This document shows positions 44,580 to 52,544 of a stretch of 64,000 nucleotides of DNA, piece after piece. Made by a program: the position numbers and the translations under genes. The number at the start of each line of letters is the position of its first letter. Within the stretch, counting starts at the first letter, position 1. Below the pieces are notes generated by a model that was given only the letters and a program-made list of their open reading frames with translations, had not been told where the DNA came from and searched no databases. The DNA comes from Maratus speciosus. Taxonomy: Eukaryota; Arthropoda; Arachnida; Araneae; Salticidae. The stretch lies in contig OZ010792.1 in the NCBI GenBank assembly GCA_963932465.1, positions 17,377,701 to 17,441,700 on the forward strand, in the 5' to 3' direction.

Positions 44580-45415
44580 TTCCCTATCACAGTTCCACAA
44601 ATAAACAGCAATCTATATCCATTATTTGAATTCTAAAATATGAAATTCTGTGCATTAGTTCTTGAGATATAACTATCGCTAAAATCGTGTAAATCTTGCA
44701 AAATGCAGCATAGAGCATGGCCACCTGCTGATTTGCACTAAAACCTAAACGGCAATAACTTATGCCAACGTCTAACTGAATCTGAAGTTTGATGAACATC
44801 CGTGCATTGGTCTTTAAGACAGAGCTATAGCGAAAATCGTGAAAAATCCAGCATAACAACGCCACCTATTATGCGATTAACACTAAAACATTATGAGCAA
44901 CAAATTGTGTCAACGTCTAACTGAATCTAAAGTTAAATGAAAATTTGTGCATTAGTTCTTGAGGTAAGAATTGTTGCAGAAATCGTGAAAAATGCAGCAT
45001 AGTAGCCCCACTTGTTGAGTGATATACGCCAAAACGTAATCAGCATCAATACATATCATGGCTAACTGAATCTGGAGGTTGATGAAAATCTGTGCATTAG
45101 CTCTTGAGATACAGCTATTGCGGAAATCGTGAAAAATGTAGCATAGCAGCGCCATCGGTTGTTCAATTTTCACCTGAAGCGTATCTGCACCAACTTATAT
45201 TAGGGACTAACTGAATATAAATTTTTATTAAATTCCTTGCTTCTTGAAAAAGAGCGCCTACAAAATTTGTGTAACATGCAGACAGACATTTTGTAGCAAC
45301 ATATTTTCGGAATCTCTGAGCCCTAAAACGTTTAAATCTGTCGAAAACCGGAATCAGAAAATTTTTACGAATCCAATACTTTATTCTTGTAAAGATAGAA
45401 GAAAGTAAAAATCAA
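44580..45415 (-). repeat. Hairpin head plus four ~148-bp units (minus strand)
   Basis: On the minus strand the head (45415-45300) reads tttcttctatct, aataaagtattgg, ccggttttcga, aaacgttttagggctcagaga and tgtctgtctgcatg. It is homologous to 20905-21020. Units are marked by tgtgcatt near 44650, 44802, 44948 and 45092 (about 148, range 143-151). Each contains cttgagat, atcgtgaaaaatgcagcatag, cacctg and taactgaatct. Several minus-strand frames of 73-92 codons run through the units; their peptides are similar because the units are, and I see no reason to call them genes. Confidence 0.75.
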
Positions 45416-45419
45416 ACAT

Positions 45420-45623
45420 GTAATCCCTTGAGGGGAGGTGGGATATCCCACCTAAGTTTAATTAACATTTGTACCAGAAAAATGTAATTAACTTTACTTT
45501 TAGAACTTTGGGGGAAAATAGTTAGAAAATTGCTTTTCATTTTTCGAAATAAAACTTTTCTCTAAATTTCCGGTGGGAATTCAGCATTACACAAACACAA
45601 TTGCTTGCCCCTCAAAGCGTTAA
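45420..45623. mobile_element. TTAA MITE, CCTTGAGGGG family copy 1
   Basis: Left end (g/t)taatcccttgaggggaggtggg, right end tgcccctcaaagcgttaa with TTAA at 45620-45623. The left TTAA is altered to gtaa. Contains gggatatcccacc (palindromic), taccagaaaaat and ggtgggaattcagcatta, as in 46884-47094. Confidence 0.8.
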
Positions 45624-45624
45624 A

Positions 45625-46140
45625 GGTTAATAATAAAAATCCCCCCAAACATCTAGGGGGATCAAATTATCCTTGGCGGTTAAGTTAGGTAGTAATTTAA
45701 TAAAGTAAAAAGGCTTAATGTTAGGGTTCAGGTCGGGACTGAGAGTATGCATTACTACTCTAAAAGAAATGTTTAATTAAGAAGCAATGCGCTGTGAATT
45801 TTTAATGGAAACCCTAACGTACGAACCGTTAGATAAAGTCACTCATTAAATTAAGAATATCTAATCACGAAAATTATCCTAACGCTAACCTAAAAGAAAA
45901 TCACGTGATGCAAAGAAAAGCAACACTTAATTAAAAACTTAACAAATTTTATTTACAAAAACATACATCAAAATACCTATAGGGTAAATGAAAAAAAGAA
46001 AACATTAATGTTTCAACGAGACAGTGTGATTATTGAACTCAAAGTACAAAATAAATTAATTGATTTAATATTGGAATTAGATACAAAAACATTATTATTT
46101 AAATTATTATTGATTACAAGCATCTCAGCAACCTTTTGTT
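45625..46140. other. Unassigned AT-rich DNA
   Basis: No element ends or protein motifs recognised between two MITEs. Confidence 0.3.
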
Positions 46141-46143
46141 GCT

Positions 46144-46436
46144 TTAACCCTTTCGAGGGCGGTGTCCTTAACCCCTTGCCTGTTTAATATATTTGAGAAA
46201 AACTTGCCAAAAAAGGAAGCATTGCGTCACATGCAAGGGGTTAAAAAAAAGAACACCTAATTTTAATTCCAAAACTGACAAACGGCACCAAGAATATTTA
46301 ATTAAAATTTTCCTTTTATAATGTGCGTGAAAATAAGCAATTTCGCTTTTTCTAATAGTTTCTTTTATAAATTCTGGTGTCAGTTTCATCAGTTTATAAA
46401 CAGAATTACTTCGCGCCGGATAGGGTTAACATAATT
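46144..46436. mobile_element. TTAA MITE with a second MITE nested inside
   Basis: Outer ends: ttaaccctttcgagggcggtg at 46144 and cgccggatagggttaa ending at 46436. The body (gcaccaagaatatttaatta, gcgtgaaaataag, ataaattctggtgtca) resembles 63424-63650. A complete small TTAA element is inserted 21 bp from the left end. Confidence 0.82.
46168..46244. mobile_element. 77-bp TTAA mini-element
   Basis: TTAA at 46168-46171 and 46241-46244; ends ttaaccccttgcctg and catgcaaggggttaa. It interrupts the gtgtcc / gaacacc inverted ends of the outer MITE, so it arrived later. This is close to the minimum size for a mobilised TTAA element. Confidence 0.75.
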
Positions 46437-46439
46437 TCA

Positions 46440-46880
46440 TTAATTTAAAAATTAAATATTCAGCTTAAAAATTTTAAATTAATAAAGTGAGATACTAATT
46501 AACGATCCCTTATCTCAGACCGAAATATCTACCCTAATATAGTAATCATATAAATGAATACCTGAAGATACAGACATTAATAAATGGAAACACATTCTAA
46601 CTCTATTTGAAAGAAGGTGGTTACTCGGTCAGGCATCAGGACCTCTGTCAATAGAAGTTGTCATTACGGATGACACATTTTCATAAATATCATAATTGCG
46701 GAAAGAGATAAAACCTCGTGTTATCTTTTTAATAAGAGATTTTAATTATATTACTGTAAACATTTATTTCACAGATAAACTCAATATTCTACCTCATCAA
46801 TTAAGATAATTAAATTATGAAAACAGTTAAAGAAAATAGTACATCATCTTCGCTGAAATAGAGAGCTGAAATCCAAGTGC
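46440..46880. other. Unassigned DNA
   Basis: AT-rich, no recognisable structure. Confidence 0.3.
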
Positions 46881-46883
46881 TTC

Positions 46884-47094
46884 TTAACCCCTTGAGGGGC
46901 GGTGGGATATATTTTATCCCACCTACGATTAATGAAGATTTACACCAGAAAAATTTTATGAAATTTTACTTTTCTAACTTTGGTGGAAGAAAGTCGCAAA
47001 ATTGCTTTTCCTTATTTTGAAATAATTTTCTTCTAAATTTCCGGTGGAAATTCAGCATTATACAAACGCAATTGCTTGCCCCTCAAGGGGTTAA
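46884..47094. mobile_element. TTAA MITE, CCTTGAGGGG family copy 2
   Basis: TTAA at 46884-46887 and 47091-47094; ends ttaaccccttgaggggcggt and ttgcccctcaaggggttaa. Internal text follows 45420-45623 closely (gggatat...atcccacc, accagaaaaatttta, tccggtggaaattcagcatta). Confidence 0.9.
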
Positions 47095-47219
47095 AAAGAA
47101 GCCTTCAAATTCCGAGGCACGCCGAAAAAATCCGATAAAGAGAGTAAGTTTCTCTGAGAGAGTTTCAGAGCATATCTACCAGTTTGTGAGATAAAAAAAA
47201 ATATGCGAGATAATAGTCC

Positions 47220-47805
47220 AAGAGCTGTTAAACATTTTAGGGAAGGTATTTGAGGCACCCTGAAAATTTGTGCAACACTTCTTTTGTAATTGCTGAATAC
47301 AAAATCGAATGTCTGGCTGAAGGATCGTGGCCCAAAAACTGTGCCAGACACGTGTCAAGTGCCATTTTTTGACTACCCCCCCCCCCCAAAAAAAAAAGGT
47401 ATTTGAGGCACGCTGAGATTGAGACAGAATAATATTTATACTTAGAAAAAAATATTTTGAAAACGACAGACATTTTAGTCGGCCCAAAAACTGTGCCAGA
47501 CACGTGTCAAGTGCCATTTTTTGATTACCCGAAAAAGGTATTTGAGGCACGCTGAGATTGAGACAGAATAATATTTATGCTTAGAAAAAAATATTTTGAA
47601 AATGACAGACACTTTAGTCGGCCCAAAAACTGTGCCAGACACGTGTCAAGTGCCAAATGGCACTTGGCACGTGTCTGGCACAGTTTTTGGGCCACGATCC
47701 TTCAGCCAGACATTCGATTTTGTATTCAGGTATTACAAAAGAAGAGTTGCAAAAATTTTCAGGGTGCCTCAAATACCTACTCAAAAATGTTCAACAGCTC
47801 TCCTA
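47220..47805. repeat. Nested inverted and direct repeat block
   Basis: Segment 47225-47370 recurs inverted at 47650-47800 (ggtatttgaggcaccctgaaa, gtctggctgaaggatcgtgg, cccaaaaactgtgccagaca). Between them, a ~150-bp unit (aggtatttgaggcacgctga, gacagaataatatttat, gacagacattttagtcggcc) is present twice, starting near 47397 and 47545. A C-run/A-run junction lies at 47378-47397. The overlapping frames on both strands here arise from the symmetry. Confidence 0.8.
47620..47693. repeat. 74-bp near-perfect palindrome
   Basis: Arms of 35 bp (47620-47654 and 47659-47693) with a four-base centre aaat. Each arm reads ggcccaaaaactgtgccaga then cacgtg and caagtgcc, differing at one position (t against c). 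It can form a stable hairpin or cruciform. Confidence 0.93.
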
Positions 47806-48822
47806 CTATAAGTGTCAATACAATACAAGTTGACAAGTGTTTTCTCGAGCGTTCAAAAAATCATACAAACTCTATATTTTATCAATCCTTACACGGGAAA
47901 ATCAATTATGTTGCTGAAATGTTGAACTGATTGACTGCCATCAGAATCTACGAACAAATGAATTTGAAAAAAAAAATGTTTTTCTTCACGTACATTATTA
48001 AAGAAAAATATTTTTTCAAACATTCTGGTACAATTCCAGAACGTGGAAATTAAAATTTAGTGGGAAGTATATTCCCACCACCAGTGCAAGACTTATGGGG
48101 CCAAAACAGCTTTAGTCCCATGAGAGATATCAGACGTTGGATCCTCCTGTGCAAGGGTGGAATTTTCCCCTCTCCGAGCAGGTTGTAACCTTCAGTTATA
48201 AATTTCGCCCTGTAAAAGAATACATTCATTAAACATTTCCAACCGCTTCTATACAAATAATACAAAATAGAAAAAACCAAATTGCCAATTACTTAATAAA
48301 TTAGATAATTTGAAAAAATTGTATGCAACAAAGTTATTCTTCGAAAAAAATGTCTTTCTTTAGACATTATTGTGAAAACGTGTTTCTATATACTATTTCC
48401 TGGACGTTTCTTCTTTTTTTTTATCTTTCAAAACAAATGAGACTTTTCGTTTTCTTATAAAAATTCAGCTAATAATTTGTCATAGGATTTTTTTTTTTTT
48501 AATCTGGAAGACAGAAGCGCATAAATAATTACCCTCTCAACAATTATCTGAAATATACTTCGAAAACTTTTCATCTTCACTGCTAACTGCTGAAGAAACC
48601 GAATCTCGATTGCTTTATATCAAGACCTTTTTCTTGCTTTTGATTCAGTTCTCTCTTCCTGTTTCTTCTACGATGAAGAAAATAGGGATAAAAAAATCAA
48701 TGAGAACCCTTCTTTTAGAAGATTTGAGAAGAAAAACCATTTGAAATTTTCCTAGTCTCGGTAGCGTGTTTGAGAAGCTTAGAATTTGTTTTATAAAAAG
48801 AATATTCTAAGTTTCTGTATAA

Positions 48823-48991
48823 TAGTGCTGCACAACCTTTTTTCCAGAAAACTGTTTGCCACCACAAAAAATTTAAAAGTAACATTTTAATTATTTAATA
48901 GCAAATTTGCTGTCAATTAATTAAGAAAATTATTCTGCATTAAAATAGTGGTATTCGTGGTAGCCCGCGGGCCACAGATTGTGCACCCCTA
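48823..48991. mobile_element. 169-bp hAT-type MITE with perfect 8-bp duplication
   Basis: Left end tagtgctgcacaacc, right end on the minus strand taggggtgcacaatctgtgg. The flanks ctgtataa (48815-48822 and 48992-48999) are identical. Located in macro-repeat copy 1, close to the position that is gtttctggatagtttgt in unoccupied copies. Confidence 0.88.
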
Positions 48992-49007
48992 CTGTATAAT
49001 TTGTAAC

Positions 49008-49188
49008 TAGTGTTGCTAAGTGTTTCACGTAAATCACGGCTCTTGGACATCAATAATTTCTTACAGTTTATTTCACCAAATATAATCGCAGATAATTCTG
49101 CCATTAGATAAGGCGAAAAAATTACTTTAAAATACTCGTGTCTGGAGAATTTGGAGCCCCTACTTACGCGGGACACCTGGCAACACTA
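49008..49188. mobile_element. 181-bp hAT-type MITE (TAGTGTTGC family)
   Basis: Left end tagtgttgctaagtgtttca, right end on the minus strand tagtgttgccaggtgtcccg. The flanks tttgtaac (49000-49007) and tttgtgac (49189-49196) differ at one base. It lies eight bases from the 3' flank of the previous MITE. Its ends resemble those of the 9982-10171 family. Confidence 0.85.
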
Positions 49189-49228
49189 TTTGTGACGCTT
49201 TAACAGAAAAGGAATATAGTTAAGGGAA

Positions 49229-49762
49229 TTAACCCTTTATCTACTGACGGTACTTATAAGTAACATTAAAATAACTTGTTATACAATTTATTTAATACAA
49301 CGATTAGTAGTAATACAGTTTAGAATGTGTTATAGATGCATTGCTTTATCTTGTTCCAAAAGCAGTATTGGTTACACAAAACAAATATATTTTTAAAAGG
49401 AGGATTTATTTTGCCTTTGCATCGTTTCAGCTTTCTTGGAGTTGGGGGGGGGGGGGGGAATTTTTCAATTCGGAAATATTTTTATATTTCTATTGTAAGA
49501 ACATTATATTTTTACATTTCCTAAGTCTACAAAATACTAAGAAAATATTCAAAATAAAAGATTTGAGTGTGTTATAGATATTGCACAAAACCCTATAAAT
49601 TCAAATTTAATTAATCCTTCTAAATCCTTCAATCCTTCTAAAATCCTTCTAAAATTTATTAAATAATTATGTAAATCTTCTAACGTAGTTTCAAAAATTC
49701 ACGAAAAATGCTTTAGAAAGTAAAATTTTTATGAATTCATAATTCAGTACATAAAGGATTAA
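49229..49762. mobile_element. 534-bp TTAA-flanked element
   Basis: TTAA at 49229-49232 and 49759-49762. Left ttaaccctttatctactga, right on the minus strand ttaatcctttatgtactga. Unoccupied macro-repeat copies (56260 and 62965) read straight from ttaagga(a)attgaa to acaatgtat, proving an insertion. A run of about 15 G lies at 49445-49460. No protein. Confidence 0.85.
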
Positions 49763-50150
49763 ACAATGCATTTCTAAAATACTTTTGAGTTTTGCTGTAA
49801 TAATGGAATTTGAACACTTTCAATTTGGAAGTTCTGTGATGATTCTTCTCAATAGCGAAAAAGTACTTTCAAATGAATTAAAGTAGATATTATCATTTTA
49901 TTCCATTTTTTGAAAGTCATTAAAGTTTTTTGTACGGTAAGAATAAAAACAAACTTTCCCTTATATATGAAAATATAGCATTACCACGAACTAAATGAAG
50001 AAAAAAGGGGATAAAAAATCAATGAGAACCCTTCTTTTAGAAAATTTGGGAAGGAAAACCACTTGAAAATTTCTTAATATCGGTAGCATATTTGAGAAAC
50101 TTGGAATTTGTTGGAGAAAAAGAAGACTGTGGGTTTCTGGATAGTTTGTG

Positions 50151-50341
50151 TAATGTTGCCAGATTGGGGACTTTTTTAATTCAGATTATTTGATTGTCAC
50201 CACTTTTTAAAAATAGTGTAATTCGTATTATTTTTCAGAATTTTTGTTCGTATTTTTTAAATAGCCTGAATATTTCTATTTCAAAAAAGCGGTGACAATC
50301 AACAATCTGGGGACAAAAAAGTCCCCAACCTGGCAACACTG
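50151..50341. mobile_element. 191-bp hAT-type MITE (CAATGTTGCC family), copy 2
   Basis: Left taatgttgccagattgggga, right tccccaacctggcaacactg. Flanks agtttgtg (50143-50150) and tgtttgta (50342-50349) match at 6 of 8. It contains an inverted aattc/gaatt core and pairs over about 60 bp. Same family as 9982-10171. Confidence 0.8.
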
Positions 50342-50351
50342 TGTTTGTAAC

Positions 50352-51204
50352 CATAGAGTAAAGAGAAAGAATAGAGAGATAAAGTATGGTGGTTGGGGGT
50401 GACGCCGTAAATGCAACCCTAAAATTCGTTACATTCGGTCCAAACACAACCACATACTTTGACGCGCCTGTCTATTCAAACCTATATTTCTTTGCTTTTG
50501 CTTTTACCGTTTTAAATTGTTATTCATTATTCGTGTGTTGACCATGATGATGTATGATTAAAATTTAGATTAAAAATGACTAATATATCACTTCATAGGT
50601 AAGATTTACTTAATTATTTTATCATATATATTTTGGAATCAATATCAACAGCGTCGTTTAAGATTTTGCGCGAAAGGAACAAAATTCTTTTCTTGGACAT
50701 TCGCTATTGTCCTAAAGTCGTTGTTGCTATTCTTCTTTTTGTAGTAAAGGTTACACATAAATACTTAAGCATAAACAGATCACTTCCATTTAGAGAAATG
50801 CACAGGTGACATCATAGAATTTGGTCCTCGTTCCACGTGCTTGTTTTATTTGAATCGAATGAGGGCATTTAAATTTGAGCGATAACCGGTTGGTTGGTTG
50901 GTTGTGTTTATGACGGCCAATTATCAACACGAGGGATAAGGGCCCTAAGGGGGGGGAGTGCCCTTCGTGGGGGTCTTTCTAAGGGAACCTAACCCGTATT
51001 AACGCTTGGAAATCCAAGGTTCGAAGAAAACCACGAAAACTCCGAACGATTAGGCCGACGGGCGCGATTGGGTTCGAACCCAGCACCTCCCGTCTACCAG
51101 CTTCGAGAGCAGAACCTCTCGGCCACTGGTGAGCGATAACCGGATCAACAATGCAAACCGTTTTTATGGCACACCGCATCTCTATTCTTTCTCTTTACTC
51201 TGTG
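50352..51204. mobile_element. ~850-bp MITE (CA.AGAGTAAAGAG ends) carrying a SINE
   Basis: Left catagagtaaagagaaagaa, right on the minus strand cacagagtaaagagaaagaa, with similarity for about 30 bp. Flanks gtttgtaac (50343-50351 and 51205-51213) are identical, giving an 8- or 9-bp duplication. The unoccupied sequence gtttgtaacgctttaacag is present in copy B at 56225. A complete SINE lies inside, so without it the element is about 600 bp. hAT type is likely from the duplication length. Confidence 0.83.
50890..51129 (-). mobile_element. tRNA-derived SINE, full length, 14-bp duplication
   Basis: On the minus strand it begins ccagtggccgagaggttctg, an A box as in Ser/Leu-type tRNAs (tggccgagaggtt), then a tRNA-like stem region and a B box ggttcgaaccc at about 51079. 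The tRNA-unrelated body follows (cgttcggagttttcgtggtt, cgggttaggttccc) and a tail of aacc repeats. Flanks tgagcgataaccgg (50876-50889 and 51130-51143) are identical, the signature of LINE-driven insertion. A 66-codon minus-strand frame here is the SINE itself. RNA polymerase III would be the expected promoter user. Confidence 0.92.
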
Positions 51205-51625
51205 GTTTGTAACGCTTTAATAAAAAATGGTTACATTTAACGAATGAAACTATAAATACTTTTGAGTTTTGCAATAATAGGGAAGGTGGCCTAGCGGGCA
51301 AAACGATACACATACGTTATTTTTCAAGACAAGTCGCGATATTTACCGGGTAATACATAAACTAATATGAAGAAAAGGCAATGGAGGTATTCAAGCTATC
51401 GCAGTATTACGCGTCTGAATGGAATTTTTTGAAAAATTTTATAACATCTGTTTTAAGGTAAACACTAACTTTCATCTTTATTTAGATATGCAGTTTTTCA
51501 TGTACGGAAATATGAGTTGGTTTACTTGGAAGAAAGATAAGCGATAATGTTAAGTCTATAGAAACGTTATTTTCAAATTTCTTGCTTTAATTTTAATTTT
51601 AATTTTTTTTTCTTTTTCTTTTTTT
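51205..51625. other. Macro-repeat remnant and unassigned DNA
   Basis: After a short resumption of macro-repeat copy 2 (to about 51285) the sequence is unassigned. It contains no protein motif or element end. Confidence 0.35.
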
Positions 51626-51630
51626 TTTCT

Positions 51631-52042
51631 TGCATAGCATAGATGAGGACTATGTACAACCGGGTTAGTTTTTACTTTTTCGATTGTGGTTTCGGATTAA
51701 AAAAAAAATTCCTTTTACTTTCGGGACCTGTTGGAACCGGTTCTGAAATTGAAACTATCTTAACCCTAGATCTACCGGGAATTTTATTCAAGTTTTAATA
51801 AAACGTTTTACACCAGAATTTTTATTTAAGACTATTTAACTTATTTATTTACCTTATTTTTGTCTGGTTTATATACTTAGTTTATTTTAAAGAAATTTCT
51901 GGTTTGAATAAATATTTTGTATGTACCTGTCGGGTCCAATGGACCCGTCTGGTAGACGGAGGGTTAATATTAAAAAACTATAAGCAAAATTGAAAAAGTA
52001 AAAACTAGTCCGGTTGTAGATCGTCCTCAGCTATCCAATGCA
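51631..52042. mobile_element. Hairpin MITE (TGCATTGG...) copy 2, split by a TTAA MITE
   Basis: Left tgcatagcatagatgaggac with tttttactttttcgattgtg; right, its complement, ending ctatccaatgca at 52042. It is the same family as 39723-39922 (shared ggacc, aaccggttctgaaa core). A TTAA MITE occupies 51760-51967 in its centre. Removing it leaves about 208 bp, the size of copy 1. Confidence 0.85.
51760..51967 (+). mobile_element. TTAA-flanked MITE (CCCTAGAACTACCGG family), copy 3
   Basis: TTAA at 51760-51763 and 51964-51967, ends ccctagatctaccgggaatt and gacggaggg. It keeps the gggtccaatggaccc hairpin near the right end. Slightly more diverged than copies 1 and 2. Nested in the hairpin MITE. Confidence 0.9.
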
Positions 52043-52044
52043 AG

Positions 52045-52540
52045 AAAAAATCCTTCGAAAATAATATTAAAATCAAAGCCAGTATATTTGAAAATAACGC
52101 TCCCATAGACTAAGCATTAGCATTCGAGTTTTTCCGCGTGACTAGTGTGGCCTCTTAATAGAGTATGTTTTTAGATCGGTTCGAAACGCGTCCTGTGAAT
52201 TCCTTTCATTTTATGGTGATTTATAGAAAGTTTTGTTATTTTAATTTTGATTTATCGCCAGTTTTTGGTGCTGTTTCAACTGAAGGATCATTCACCCTCA
52301 AAGTTCACCCTCACCAAAGAGTAACTTTGGTGAGGGTACAATGATCCTTTGGACACTTTTTCAAAAATCTATATTTTTCATTATTCAATTTGGGTTTAAA
52401 ATATAATTAAAATATGTTTATAATGCAAAATATAGTGTAAAACATTCTAGCAGAGGGCCAAAGTTTTATTTAATCAGTTATGTTATTTTACACAAGTTTT
52501 CCCTTTAAGGGGATCATTTTAGGATAATGTGCCCTAATGG
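52045..52540. other. Unassigned DNA with a 15-bp inverted pair
   Basis: gaaggatcattcaccctc (about 52280) is echoed inverted by gagggtacaatgatcctt (about 52332), forming a hairpin of about 70 bp. No coding signal. Confidence 0.4.
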
Positions 52541-52544
52541 TATT

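Larger units (their letters stand above)
48180..49988 (+). repeat. Macro-repeat copy 1 (with three insertions)
   Basis: Starts near ggttgtaacc, aaatttcgccctgtaaaagaa, proceeds through aataatacaaaa, cagt-like acttaataa, atgtctttctttagacatt, aaacaaatgag, cagctaataatttgtca, gcataaataat, ctgctgaagaaa, gatgaagaaaa, gaacccttcttttagaagat, gtagcgtgtttgagaagctt, then agttaag, acaatgcatttctaaaatac and ggaagttctgtgatgatt. It ends in ataacattaccacgaacta-type text near 49990. Three elements interrupt it (48823-48991, 49008-49188, 49229-49762). No open coding frame is conserved between copies. Confidence 0.8.
49989..52540 (+). repeat. Macro-repeat copy 2 (with MITE, MITE/SINE and split MITE insertions)
   Basis: Begins abruptly with tgaagaaaaaaggggataaa at 49996, then gaacccttcttttagaaaat, agcatatttgagaaacttgg, gggtttctggatagtttgtg. 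After the insertions at 50151-51213 it resumes with gctttaataaaaaatgg, cgaatgaaactataaatact and ttgagttttgcaataatagg. It is then lost until about 52545, where a new copy's internal text starts. The junction at 49989 joins the 3' part of copy 1 to the 5' part of copy 2, so DNA between them was deleted or duplicated unequally. Confidence 0.7.

Noticed and set aside
50979..51129. A functional tRNA-Ser or tRNA-Leu gene
   Set aside because: The A and B boxes are tRNA-like, but the unit continues into a tRNA-unrelated body with a repeat tail and is flanked by a target duplication, so it is a SINE.
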